Shown here: in pieces, positions 44,431-53,063 of the stretch
How positions within the stretch are numbered: the first letter of the stretch is position 1
Layout: each line of letters starts with the position of its first letter
Notes under the pieces: model-generated
Database searches by the model: none
What the model was told of the DNA's origin: nothing
The model's input: only the letters and a program-made list of their open reading frames with translations
Assembly (NCBI RefSeq): GCF_016741815.1
Contig: NZ_JAERRJ010000012.1
Location: 248,001 to 312,000, forward strand
Direction: 5' to 3'
Length of the DNA stretch: 64,000 bases
DNA from: Nocardia acididurans
GTDB lineage: Bacteria > Actinomycetota > Actinomycetes > Mycobacteriales > Mycobacteriaceae
Position numbers and translations under genes: made by a program

Positions 44431-45111
44431 ATGGTGAACCACGGAGTGGGCCAGATACTCAGCCATGCCGTCGGCGTGGCCATCAGTCCGGTCGCGGTCA
44501 TCGCGGTGGTGCTGATCCTGGCCGCACCGCGGGGGCGCGCCAATGCGCTGGCCTTCGCCCTCGGCTGGATCCTGGCCGTCAGCGGTGCGCTGGCCCTGCT
44601 GGTGCTGCTGGGCGACGAGGCCGGAGCGCACCGCGACGGGCACACCGCCGGCTGGGTGCCGTGGTTCCGGGTGGTGCTGGGAATTCTGCTGCTACTCCTG
44701 GCATTTCGGCAGCTGCGCCTGCACAACACCCTGGAGACGGGCAGCTATCCGCTGCCCGAGCGGCTGCGGCAGCTCGACGAGTTCACCCCCGGGCGCTGTA
44801 TCGCGCTGGGCGTGCTGCTGGCCCTGAGCAATCCCAAGAACGTCACCCAGCTCGCGACGGGCGCGATCAACGTGGCCGTGGACAGTCCCGGCGCCACGGC
44901 GCGCGTGGTGACGGCCCTCGTCTTCATCGTGATCGCGTCGCTGTGCGTGCTGGTACCGCTGGGTGTGCATGTCTTCGGCGGGAAGACCGCCAACGCCCGG
45001 CTGGAACACTGGCGGGAATGGACCGTCCGCAATCATGCGGCGATCATGGCAGTGCTGTTCCTGCTGCTCGGCACGAAGACGCTCGGCGACGGCATCAGCG
45101 GACTGGTGTGA
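44431..45111 (+). CDS. GAP-family membrane protein
   Basis: A 226-residue protein with six predicted helices in the LysE/GAP arrangement: VGVAISPVAVIAVVLILAAPRGRANALAFALGW at the N-terminus (landmarks SPVAVIAV, APRGRANALAF), a polar loop with RLHNTLETGSYPLPERLRQLDEFTP, then LGVLLALSNPKNVTQLATGAI. SNPKN is the family hallmark. The mycobacterial relative Sap is involved in export of sulfolipid or glycopeptidolipid; here the substrate is unknown. Good ribosome site (CCGGAGGC) before ATG 44431. Confidence 0.82.
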   Translation: MVNHGVGQILSHAVGVAISPVAVIAVVLILAAPRGRANALAFALGWILAVSGALALLVLLGDEAGAHRDGHTAGWVPWFRVVLGILLLLLAFRQLRLHNTLETGSYPLPERLRQLDEFTPGRCIALGVLLALSNPKNVTQLATGAINVAVDSPGATARVVTALVFIVIASLCVLVPLGVHVFGGKTANARLEHWREWTVRNHAAIMAVLFLLLGTKTLGDGISGLV

Positions 45112-45117
45112 GCGCCG

Positions 45118-45154
45118 GACAGCGCCGAGGCCCGAAACAGGCATCGGCACTGTC
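45118..45154 (+). terminator. intrinsic terminator after the GAP-family gene
   Basis: GACAGCGCCGA (45118-45128) pairs with TCGGCACTGTC (45144-45154), 11 bp with one mismatch, followed by GTTTTC. It lies seven bases beyond the GAP-gene stop and before the convergent alkyl sulfatase end. Confidence 0.65.
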
Positions 45155-45177
45155 GTTTTCCGCTCAGTGCACGCGAA

Positions 45178-47079
45178 TCACGGTGTGACGACGGCGAAAT
45201 CGGGATCGGGCTCGTCGAGTACGCCGACCAGCCGCGTGAGACGGCTGGCATCACCCGCGATGGCGATCGCACCCGACTGCACCGCCGCCGTGAAGTCCCC
45301 GCCCGCGAGCAGCGTCGAGATGAGCACGGGCCGGGTCAGGGTGAAAGTGACATCGGCGGGCGGCAGCTTGTCGCCCTCGATCCGGTCGTAGTGCACCAGG
45401 AGGCCGTTGCGCAGTTCCAGCCGATGCAGGCGGCCCTCATCGGTGAAACGCCAATCGGATACGCCCTTCTCGCTCCACGCCTTCGGGCCGTCGATGCGCA
45501 GCGCGATGGCGTCGAACACCTGCTCCACCGTCAGCGCCGCCAGCATGCTCGGCGAGCTCGCCTTGGTGGGCGTGCCCACACTGCCGTTGCGCAGCTCGTA
45601 GGCGCCCATCAGGAAGACATTGCGCCACGGCCCGTTCTCCGCTCCGTAGCCCAGCTGTTCGTAGGTGCTGGCCAGCAGGGTTTTCGCGGCCTCGTTCGAG
45701 GGGTCGGCGAAGATCACGTAGTTCAGCACCTGCGCGACCCAGCGGTAGTCGGCGTTGTCGTAGGAGACCCGGGCCTTGCGCAGCACCTCGTCCGCGCCGC
45801 CCATGAATTCCACGTGCCGCCTGGCGGATTCGACCGGCGGGTGCTCCCACAGGTGCGCGGGGTTGCCGTCGTACCAGCCCATATAGCGCTGGTAGATGGC
45901 CTTCACATTGTGCGAGACCGAGCCGTAGTAGCCGCGCGCGTGCCAGGCGTTCTCGATGGCCGGGGGCAGTTCGAATTCCTCCGCGATCTCCGCGCCCACC
46001 AGGCCCTGGTTCAGTTTGCGCAGGGTCTGATCGTGCAGGTAGCCGTACAGGTCGCGCTGGATCGACAGGTATTCGATGAGCCTGGCCTGCTCCCAGGTCG
46101 GCCAGTGGTGCGAGGCGAACACGACATCGGAGTCGTAGCAGAACAGGTTGATGGCCTCGGTGATGTACTTGGCCCACACATGCGGGTCGCGCACCAGCGC
46201 GCCGCGCAGGGTCAGCAGGTTGTGCAGGGTGTGGGTGGCGTTCTCGGCCATGCAGAGCGCGCGGAGATCGGGGAAGTGGAAGTTCATCTCCGCGGGCGCT
46301 TCGGTGCCGGGGGTGATCTGGAAGACGATGCGGACACCGTCGATCGTCTCCTCCTGCCCGGTGTGGGCGATGTCCAGAGTGGGGGCGATGAGGGTGACGG
46401 TGCCGGTGGAGGTGGTCTGGCCGAGGCCGGAGCCGACGCCGCCCTGGGGTCCGCGCGGCAGGGCGGCGCCGTACATGTAGGCGCCGCGGCGGGCCATGGC
46501 CGTTCCGGCGTAGATGTTCTCGGCGACGGCGTGCTCGAGGAATCCCGCGGGCGCGAGGACGGGGCAGCGACCGGATTCGGCGTCCTCGACGGTGGTGACG
46601 CCCATGGCGCCGCCGAAGTGGTCGACGTGGGAATGCGTGTAGATCAGGCCGGTGACCGGGCGGTCGCCGCGGTGCGCGCGGTAGAGGGCCAGGCCCGCGG
46701 CGGCGGTTTCGGCGGAGATGAGCGGGTCGATGACGATGACGCCGGATGTGCCTTCGACCAGGGTCATATTCGACAGGTCCAGGCCGCGGATCTGATAGAT
46801 GCCCTCGGTGACCTGGTAGAGGCCCTGGCGGATGTTCAGCCCGGACATGCGCCACAGGCTCGGGTTGACGGTGGAGGGGCAGGTGCCCTGCAGGAAATCG
46901 TAGGAGTCGTTGTCCCACACGATATTTCCGTCGGCGTCATGGACGACGCCCGGTGTCAGCGCCGCGATGAATCCACGGTCGGCGTCCTCCTGGTCGGTGA
47001 TGTCGTCGAACGGCAGTTCGGACGCCACCCGCAGCTGTGCCTCGACTATGGCTGCACTCGGTTCTGCCACCTGGCTCAT
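45178..47079 (-). CDS. alkyl sulfatase (SdsA1/BDS1-type metallo-beta-lactamase fold)
   Basis: A 633-residue enzyme with a metallo-beta-lactamase domain (about 95-340; THSHVDHFGGAMGV supplies the HxHxDH zinc motif; further residues in AENATHTLHN and FASHHWPTWEQ), a dimerisation helical domain (about 360-500; HLWEHPPVESARRHVEFMGG landmarks) and a C-terminal SCP2-like domain (about 510-630). This is the layout of type III linear alkyl sulfatases, which release sulfate from primary alkyl sulfates such as SDS. No signal peptide is seen, unlike Pseudomonas SdsA1, so it is probably cytosolic. Ribosome site AGGAGG precedes ATG 47079. A LysR gene lies upstream. Confidence 0.92.
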   Translation of the reverse strand: MSQVAEPSAAIVEAQLRVASELPFDDITDQEDADRGFIAALTPGVVHDADGNIVWDNDSYDFLQGTCPSTVNPSLWRMSGLNIRQGLYQVTEGIYQIRGLDLSNMTLVEGTSGVIVIDPLISAETAAAGLALYRAHRGDRPVTGLIYTHSHVDHFGGAMGVTTVEDAESGRCPVLAPAGFLEHAVAENIYAGTAMARRGAYMYGAALPRGPQGGVGSGLGQTTSTGTVTLIAPTLDIAHTGQEETIDGVRIVFQITPGTEAPAEMNFHFPDLRALCMAENATHTLHNLLTLRGALVRDPHVWAKYITEAINLFCYDSDVVFASHHWPTWEQARLIEYLSIQRDLYGYLHDQTLRKLNQGLVGAEIAEEFELPPAIENAWHARGYYGSVSHNVKAIYQRYMGWYDGNPAHLWEHPPVESARRHVEFMGGADEVLRKARVSYDNADYRWVAQVLNYVIFADPSNEAAKTLLASTYEQLGYGAENGPWRNVFLMGAYELRNGSVGTPTKASSPSMLAALTVEQVFDAIALRIDGPKAWSEKGVSDWRFTDEGRLHRLELRNGLLVHYDRIEGDKLPPADVTFTLTRPVLISTLLAGGDFTAAVQSGAIAIAGDASRLTRLVGVLDEPDPDFAVVTP

Positions 47080-47229
47080 CGTTCCTCCTGTCCGGACGGA
47101 TCAACTCAGCTACTCACCGGCAACAAACATGCTTGCACGGTTCAGCCGACGATTCACGAACTGAAACGCAGGAGAAACGGCCGCAGCGCCCGAGCGCGCT
47201 GCGTACGACTGTCACGACCAGTCGGTCGG

Positions 47230-47502
47230 CTACAGCTCTTCGGTGGGTGGAAGTACAGGCAGGACAGGGTCTTCCAGATCTTCCAGCGCCGCCAGCTGGA
47301 GGTGGACGAAAGCGGCTACACGATGCCGGGTCGAAGCCGGGAAACCTTCGAGATCCGCTGCGGTGAGAACTTTTTCAGCGGACGGATAGCTTTGGAGCTC
47401 GTCGGGATCGGGTACCTCACCGACGAGTTCGAGATGGGGCCGCGGGCTGGTCGGACCGTCGGGCTCGTCCGGGTCTGCCGCGGCGACAGCGGTTCGCGCC
47501 AT
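47230..47502 (-). CDS. small hypothetical protein
   Basis: A 90-residue protein if started at ATG 47502 (MARTAVAAADPDEPD); the frame is open to ATG 47562 and 47601. The chain is Pro/Asp-rich at first, then LTAADLEGFPASTRHRVAAFVHLQLAALEDLED forms a likely helical pair. No family is recognised. No strong ribosome site marks any of the starts. It sits between the LysR gene and the alkyl sulfatase on the same strand, so it may be co-transcribed with either. Coding status is probable but not certain. Confidence 0.5.
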   Translation of the reverse strand: MARTAVAAADPDEPDGPTSPRPHLELVGEVPDPDELQSYPSAEKVLTAADLEGFPASTRHRVAAFVHLQLAALEDLEDPVLPVLPPTEEL

Positions 47503-47616
47503 GGTGTGACCATAACCCGTCACCGGGCCGCCCGGGAGCCGTTGGCGCACTTGGGCCTTCATTACACCATGCGTATTTTGCGGCGAAGTCGGGTGGGTCA
47601 CATCCCACGGCGCTCG

Positions 47617-48525
47617 TCAGGCGGGGCGGCGGGCGATGGTGTAGAGGTCACGCGCCGGGCCGGTGGGCCGCTGCCCCTTGGGCCAGACCGCGCGCAGGGA
47701 ACGATCGAGGTCGAGGCCGGTGACAGCGGGCGAGACCAGCGTGCCGTCGGACAATTCCCCAGCTACGGCCAGTGAACTCAGCACCGCCGGAGCAATTCCG
47801 TCGGCCACCGCGGTCTTGATGGCGGTGGTCGAGGACAGCTCCAGGACGACCGCGGGTTTCCAGTCCGGAATCCCCCGAACCATGGCTTTCTCGAACGAAA
47901 TTCGCGTGCCGGAGCCCGCCTCGCGAGAGATGAGCGGCGTATCGGCGAGTTCGGCCGCGGCGATTTCCGACCGTCTGGCCCACTTATGCCCCGGCCCGAC
48001 GACCACCAGCAAACGGTCCCGCGCCACCACATGGCTCTCCAGGTCGCGTGGCACCTCCGGGCTCTCCACGAACCCGATCCCGGCCCTGCCCTCCAGCACG
48101 GCCCGCCCCACCTCCGCGGAATTGCCGGACACCAGCGCGATCGAGGTGTCGGGCATACGGGCGCGCAGGGCCATCAGCCACTTCGGGAACAGATATTCGG
48201 CGATGGTCTGGCTGGCCGCCACCCGCAGCCGGGAGTCCCGCTGCGCACGCAGGGTGTCGATCCCCGCGTCCAGCCGAGCCGCCGCCTCCACCACGTCCCG
48301 CGCCCACTCCGCGATCAGCGACCCCGCCGCGGTGGGCCGCGATCCCAGCGTCGTCCGCTCCAGCACCGGCACACCGACCAGTTGCTCCAGATACCGGATC
48401 CGCGAGCTGGCCGACGGCTGACTGATGCCGTGCGCCTGGGCCGCCCGCCCCAGACTGCCCAGTTCGATCACCGACAGCAGCAGGTCGAGCGCACCCAGAT
48501 CCGGAACCCGCGGTGACAGTGGCAT
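47617..48525 (-). CDS. LysR-family transcriptional regulator
   Basis: A 302-residue LysR-type regulator: N-terminal winged helix (about 8-65: LLLSVIELGSLGRAAQAHGISQPSASSRIRYLEQLVG as landmarks GSLGRAAQAHG and SQPSASSRI) and a periplasmic-binding-like effector domain (about 90-300: RLRVAASQTIAEYLFPKWL, SGNSAEVGRAVLEGRAGIGF). The target is not clear: genes on the same strand downstream are the small hypothetical gene and the alkyl sulfatase, so sulfur or alkyl-sulfate control is possible. The divergent side is occupied by a same-strand gene, so there is no classic divergent target. Confidence 0.9.
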   Translation of the reverse strand: MPLSPRVPDLGALDLLLSVIELGSLGRAAQAHGISQPSASSRIRYLEQLVGVPVLERTTLGSRPTAAGSLIAEWARDVVEAAARLDAGIDTLRAQRDSRLRVAASQTIAEYLFPKWLMALRARMPDTSIALVSGNSAEVGRAVLEGRAGIGFVESPEVPRDLESHVVARDRLLVVVGPGHKWARRSEIAAAELADTPLISREAGSGTRISFEKAMVRGIPDWKPAVVLELSSTTAIKTAVADGIAPAVLSSLAVAGELSDGTLVSPAVTGLDLDRSLRAVWPKGQRPTGPARDLYTIARRPA

Positions 48526-48544
48526 AGGCCGAGTCTATGTGGGG

Positions 48545-49822
48545 TCAGCGGCGGAACTCCTCCACGGGCTGGAATTCGGCTTCGCGGTCGCCCACCTCGT
48601 TGCGATACCAGTGCTCGCGGCGGTAGCGCTGGACCCGGTCCGCGACCTGGTCGAGGCCGGGGACCACCCGGCGCAGGGTTTCCGCGCCGAAGACCACGGG
48701 GGCCTGCGCCAGGGGGTGCAGGATCCAGGGGAAGCGGTTCGGCATGCGGTGCCGGGCATAGGTCTTCGGGGGGAGCCAGAAGCCGGTGTAGCCGATCTGG
48801 ATGCGGTAGTTGAATTCGTCGCGAATTCGCTTGGGCCAGGCGGAATCCGGCTTGGGAGCGAAGGCCGGGAGGTAGGACTCCACGAGCTCCTCGCCGTCGG
48901 CGCCCGCGGTGTTCGCGCGTTTGACGAAGGCGGCGAACATGAGCTGGACGGCTTCCCGGAAATCACGCGGGTACCAGGCGGGCTGGACGCCGAGCAGGTG
49001 ACCTACGTAGCGCCAGAAGTGCAGCGTCGCTTCGATTTCCCGCGTGGTGGTCTGGTGGCCGACGCTCCAGAGCGCGAGGCCGGGGACGACGCTGCCGCCC
49101 ATGAGGGTCAGGGTGGCGTCGCCGACGCTGATGGGCACGCCCCAGGCGTCGTGATCCCATTCGGGGCGCTGCATGAGCTTGCGGCGGATGAAGACGTGCA
49201 TGATGCGCACCCGCATGGCGGTCTGCCGGCCGCGCGCGCCCGGGTCCAGGCCGCCGGGATCGGAGACGTCGATCCAGAAGCGCACGGTTTCCAGCTGCCG
49301 CTTGTGCGCCTTGTCCCCGGCGTAGCCGCCCGCGTAGGACAGCGGCTTGGCGATCGAACTCTCGGAATACATTTCCAGGGTGCTGGTGGTGGCGAAGCTG
49401 AAAACCGAGGTGCCCCAGCGTCGGAACACCTTCGCGCCCTGGGCCACGAGGTCGGTGTCCAGCCACTCCGGCGCGGTCTCGAATTCCTCGAACAGCCGCA
49501 GCAGCGACGGCGGCGCGTCGGGCACCGAGTCCACCCCGTGGGCGAGGGCACGATCCAGCATGGCCCGCCCGGCTTTCGGGCCGATCTCGCCGAGGTACAC
49601 CTCGTCGACGAAGGCCTCGGCCACCGGATCGGCCTGGTAGTAGGCGGCTGCGAAGGATTCCACCAGTTCCGGTGCGGGCTGCGGATCGAAGCCGAAGACC
49701 AGCCGGGCCGCCCGGCGCGCGCGCTGCACGCCCGGATTCCGGATCCTGTCCCAGTAGCGGAACTCGGTCGGAATCTTGCCTGCCGCGGCCGTTTCCAGCG
49801 TCGCGGGCGCCTTGCCACTCAT
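48545..49822 (-). CDS. oxygenase MpaB family protein (DUF2236, Lcp-like), copy 2
   Basis: A 425-residue protein with an N-terminal region ending AAAYYQADPVAEAFVD and a DUF2236 core: WGTSVFSFATTSTLEMYSE, QTAMRVRIMHVFIRRKLM (R-I-M-H fits the RxxH haem ligand of latex-clearing protein), LMGGSVVPGLALWS and EIEATLHFWRYVGHLLGV. Lcp enzymes cleave polyisoprene with haem b. The longer relatives in actinobacteria include many non-secreted members of unknown substrate, and no Tat signal is seen here. ATG 49822 is the start. It is unlike copy 1 at 43453 except in the core motifs. Confidence 0.83.
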   Translation of the reverse strand: MSGKAPATLETAAAGKIPTEFRYWDRIRNPGVQRARRAARLVFGFDPQPAPELVESFAAAYYQADPVAEAFVDEVYLGEIGPKAGRAMLDRALAHGVDSVPDAPPSLLRLFEEFETAPEWLDTDLVAQGAKVFRRWGTSVFSFATTSTLEMYSESSIAKPLSYAGGYAGDKAHKRQLETVRFWIDVSDPGGLDPGARGRQTAMRVRIMHVFIRRKLMQRPEWDHDAWGVPISVGDATLTLMGGSVVPGLALWSVGHQTTTREIEATLHFWRYVGHLLGVQPAWYPRDFREAVQLMFAAFVKRANTAGADGEELVESYLPAFAPKPDSAWPKRIRDEFNYRIQIGYTGFWLPPKTYARHRMPNRFPWILHPLAQAPVVFGAETLRRVVPGLDQVADRVQRYRREHWYRNEVGDREAEFQPVEEFRR

Positions 49823-50027
49823 ATCTGCGCAGCCTAGGCGAACTCCGGCAATTTTGGCAGTGCTTCTTGCCAGATTCTCCGAGCGGCCATTAGCGCTAGT
49901 CCGAAAGTGGTAGCCGGGCATGTGCCGACGGCAGATGGATCGCGCGCGCGGAACCGGCATCGTCGAATGCGATATGAGCGATCCGAGCGCCGGACCGAAG
50001 GCGCGCAAGCAGAACGAGGTGATCGGA

Positions 50028-50936
50028 ATGATCCAGGCGCGCGGCCTCACCAAGCGCTACGGCGACGTCTCCGCCGTCGACAACCTGTCCTTCGATGTGT
50101 CGCCGGGCCTGGTCACCGGCTTCCTCGGCCCCAATGGTTCGGGCAAGTCCACCACCATGCGGCTGATGCTCGGCCTCGACCACGGCGGCGGCCGGACGGT
50201 GTTCGACGGCCACACCTACGGCGAACTCACCGATCCGCTGCGCTCGGTCGGGGTCATGCTGGACGCCCGCGCCGTGCACCCCCAGCGCACCGCGCGCGGT
50301 CACCTGCGCATGGTGGCCTCCGGCGCGGGCATCGCCCACCGCCGCGTGGACGAGGTCCTCGACATCGTCGGCCTGACCTCCGCGGCCGGTAAGCGCGCGG
50401 GCGGTTTCAGTCTCGGCATGCAGCAGCGACTGGGCCTGGCCACCGCGCTGCTGGGCGATCCGGCCACCATCATCCTCGACGAGCCCGCCAACGGCCTCGA
50501 TCCCGAAGGCGTGCGCTGGCTGCGCGACACCCTCAAACTGCTGGCGCAGCAGGGTCGCACCATCCTGGTCTCCTCGCACCTGCTCAATGAGATGGCGCAC
50601 CTGGCCGATTCGCTCATCGTCATCGGGGCGGGGCGGCTGATCGCCGCCGAATCGGTGCGCGAGTTCGTGAACCGCAATACCGCGCCGCGCATCGTGGCCC
50701 GGGTGGACCGGCCGCGTGACCTCGCGGACGCGCTGGCCCGCAATGGCTTCCGGGTGCGGATCGCCGACGACGGCGCGGTGCTGGTGGAGGGCCGCGACCG
50801 GCAGGCGGTGGCCGCCGTCGCTCTCCACGCGGGCCTACTGATCACCGAACTCGCCCAGGAGCAGCACAGCCTGGAGGACGCGTTCTTCCACGCCACCGCC
50901 GACGCCGCGCAGTATCGCGGCCACGTCGCCGCGTGA
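50028..50936 (+). CDS. ABC exporter ATP-binding protein
   Basis: A protein of about 302 residues with one ABC ATPase domain: LTKRYGDVSAVDNLSF, Walker A GPNGSGKSTT (about residue 39), signature FSLGMQQRLGLA, Walker B TIILDEPANGLDP and switch LVSSHLL. The last 80 residues are the accessory domain common in drug and bacitracin-type exporters (HAGLLITELAQEQHSLEDAFF). ATG 50028 follows GAGGTGATCGGA. It is the first of a run with a permease and a two-component pair, a setting typical of antibiotic- or peptide-responsive exporters. Confidence 0.92.
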   Translation: MIQARGLTKRYGDVSAVDNLSFDVSPGLVTGFLGPNGSGKSTTMRLMLGLDHGGGRTVFDGHTYGELTDPLRSVGVMLDARAVHPQRTARGHLRMVASGAGIAHRRVDEVLDIVGLTSAAGKRAGGFSLGMQQRLGLATALLGDPATIILDEPANGLDPEGVRWLRDTLKLLAQQGRTILVSSHLLNEMAHLADSLIVIGAGRLIAAESVREFVNRNTAPRIVARVDRPRDLADALARNGFRVRIADDGAVLVEGRDRQAVAAVALHAGLLITELAQEQHSLEDAFFHATADAAQYRGHVAA

Positions 50937-50966
50937 CCCGGCCCCGACACGGAAGGAATTCGACTC

Positions 50967-51668
50967 ATGGGCAACGCCATTCGCTACGAACTCACCCGGC
51001 TGCGCACGGTGCGCTCCACCTGGGTGCTGCTGGGCTGCGGACTCCTGATGCAGGCGCTGATCGCCTGGATCGCCGCGAGCAAAACCGATCTCACGCCGCG
51101 CGAGCAGTTCGTGATGGCCTTCAGCGGGCTGCCGCTGATCCTGGTGTCGCTGTTCAGCACGGCGGTCGCGGTGAACGCGTTCGGGCACGAATACCGTTAC
51201 GGCACCATCACCACCACCATGCTCACACTTCGCAAACCGGGCAGGGTGTTGGCCGCCAAGGCGATCACGTGCGGACTGCTGGCCGCACTCACCGGAGCCG
51301 CGACGGTGGGCGTCACGCTGGCCGTGCAGGCCGCCGTCTCCTCGGTGCCCACCGAAACGTGGCGCATCGCACAGATTCTCGGCGCGGTGACGCTGTACTC
51401 CACGCTGGCCGCCCTGGTCGGTCTCGGCATCGCGGCGATCACCCGCAATGCCACCCTCGCCATGGTCGCCGCGGTGGGATTGCCCACGGTGGTGGAGATG
51501 TCGGGCCTGCTGGCGGGTGTCAGCGCGAAGGTGATGCCGTTCACGGCGGCGGCCACGCTGGTGCGCCCGTACGAGGGTGATCCGGCGCTGATGGCGCTGC
51601 CACTGCTCGCACTTGCCATCGGGTTGCTAACAATTGGGGGCGCAATGCTTGTACGCCGTGACGTGTGA
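50967..51668 (+). CDS. ABC exporter permease
   Basis: A 233-residue ABC-2-type permease with about six helices (STWVLLGCGLLMQALIAWIAA, SGLPLILVSLFSTAVAVNAF, GLLAALTGAATVGVTLAVQAA, ILGAVTLYSTLAALVGLGIAAI). HEYRYGTITTTMLTLRKPGRVLAAK is the usual coupling segment between helices 2 and 3. It begins 30 bp after the ATPase gene and should form a homodimeric channel with it. The substrate is unknown. Ribosome site GGAAGGA precedes ATG 50967. Confidence 0.88.
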   Translation: MGNAIRYELTRLRTVRSTWVLLGCGLLMQALIAWIAASKTDLTPREQFVMAFSGLPLILVSLFSTAVAVNAFGHEYRYGTITTTMLTLRKPGRVLAAKAITCGLLAALTGAATVGVTLAVQAAVSSVPTETWRIAQILGAVTLYSTLAALVGLGIAAITRNATLAMVAAVGLPTVVEMSGLLAGVSAKVMPFTAAATLVRPYEGDPALMALPLLALAIGLLTIGGAMLVRRDV

Positions 51669-51696
51669 CGATGCTCGCGCGACTAAAGTAGCCAGG

Positions 51697-52800
51697 GTGA
51701 GCAGGCAACGAGTACGCGGGGCGTTACTCGATGCTGTGCTGGCCCTGGCCTTCGGCGCGCTGGCCCTGGAACAGGTGACCACCTCCCCCATCGGAATCCT
51801 GCCCGCCGCAGCGGGTCCGCCGATCGCGGTGCTGTCCGGGCTGGCGCTGCTGGCCCGGCGCCGCGCGCCGATCCCGGTGCTCGCCGTCTGCCTGCTCTCC
51901 GATATCGCCGTCGGCACGAATATGCCGACGGCGCTGGCGCTCTACACCGTGACCGCCGCCTACGGGAACACCCGGCGCACCTGGGTCTGGGTGGTCGTGG
52001 CGATGGCCGTGGGCGCGGTTCCGTGGGGCGTGTGGTCGCTGTTCCAGTTCTCCAGCACGCTGCCGATCGCCCTGCTGTTCTACGCGGTTCCGGCGCTGCT
52101 GGGCCTGTGGGTCGGGCAACGCCGCCTGGTCCTGGAGGGGTTGCGCGAGCGCGCCGAGGCGGCCGAGCGGGAACGCGATCTGCGGGCCGCCGCCGCCGTG
52201 GAGGCCGAACGCATGCGCATCGCCCGGGAGATGCACGATATTGTGGCGCACCGCATCTCACAGGTGACCGTGCTGGCGGGCGCGCTGGAGGTGTCCTCGG
52301 AGGGCAAACCCGCCGAGATCGCGGGCACCATCCGCGACACCGGCACCCTCGCCCTCACCGAGATGCGGGAGCTGCTGGGCGTGCTGCGCACCGACGCGCC
52401 GCTGCGGCCCGCCCCCGATCTGCGGGCCGTCGGCGAGCTCGTCGAGGAGGCGGTCGCCGCCGGACAGCGAGTGGAACTCGTTGCGCCCGAACAGCTTCCG
52501 GAGGTGCCGGGTCAGGTCGGGCGGGCCGCCTACCGGCTGATCCAGGAGGCGCTCACCAATGCCGCCAAACATGCCGCGGGAGCCGTGGTGCGGGTGGCCA
52601 TCACGGTGAGCGACGGGCTGCGGATCGATGTGCGCAACGGCGCGGGGGAACCCACGGCGCTGGCCGCGCAGGGCTCCGGATTCGGTTTGATCGGGATGCG
52701 TGATCGCGTCGAACTGGCGGGTGGCACACTCCATTCCGGTCCCCTGGCCGCGGGCGGGTTCACCGTCCACGCGAACTTTCCCCTGGAACATCACGAATAA
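51697..52800 (+). CDS. NarL-type sensor histidine kinase (HisKA_3)
   Basis: A 367-residue membrane kinase: about five hydrophobic helices in the first 155 residues, a coiled segment (GLRERAEAAERERDLRAAAAVEAERMRIA, landmark), phospho-acceptor His in REMHDIVAHRISQVTVLAGAL and ATPase motifs ALTNAAKHAAGAVVRVAIT and GFGLIGMRDRVELAGG. The GTG at 51697 is taken; upstream reading overlaps the permease. It lies downstream of the ABC genes and should control them with the regulator at 53060. Short loops argue against a large external sensor domain, as in LiaS/BceS-like kinases. Confidence 0.87.
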   Translation: MSRQRVRGALLDAVLALAFGALALEQVTTSPIGILPAAAGPPIAVLSGLALLARRRAPIPVLAVCLLSDIAVGTNMPTALALYTVTAAYGNTRRTWVWVVVAMAVGAVPWGVWSLFQFSSTLPIALLFYAVPALLGLWVGQRRLVLEGLRERAEAAERERDLRAAAAVEAERMRIAREMHDIVAHRISQVTVLAGALEVSSEGKPAEIAGTIRDTGTLALTEMRELLGVLRTDAPLRPAPDLRAVGELVEEAVAAGQRVELVAPEQLPEVPGQVGRAAYRLIQEALTNAAKHAAGAVVRVAITVSDGLRIDVRNGAGEPTALAAQGSGFGLIGMRDRVELAGGTLHSGPLAAGGFTVHANFPLEHHE

Positions 52801-52820
52801 TCCCTACGAGAGGAGTGCAC

Positions 52821-53063
52821 ATGACATCAGGAGATTCCGCACGGTCGGCGACCGGGGGTCTCAACGCCGGTGCGGCACACCGCGCCTGCGATCTCACCTC
52901 GCGGCGCTCCGGGGGTCTGGTTGTGCGCGCACGGATTCCGGCCGGGCAGGGTGACCTGCCCGCCGGAAATCAGGCCCCGGTCCCCGGTTTCGTTGTTCAC
53001 GTACGTATTCCGGCCGAGCGTCGGCGGGCTCTGGAAAGCGCTGCCACGCGGGCTGTTTCGTGA
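52821..53063 (+). CDS. small ORF between sensor kinase and response regulator
   Basis: An 80-residue frame with a strong ribosome site (GAGAGGAG five bases before ATG 52821). It ends with TGA at 53061-53063, overlapping the GTG start of the response regulator (GTGA). The protein is Arg/Gly/Ala-rich and has an internal duplication: GGLVVRARIPA and later GFVVHVRIPAE. No family is recognised and no membrane helix is seen. The coupling argues that it is translated; whether the product does anything, or only carries ribosomes to the regulator, is open. An in-frame GTG lies at 52815. Confidence 0.55.
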   Translation: MTSGDSARSATGGLNAGAAHRACDLTSRRSGGLVVRARIPAGQGDLPAGNQAPVPGFVVHVRIPAERRRALESAATRAVS

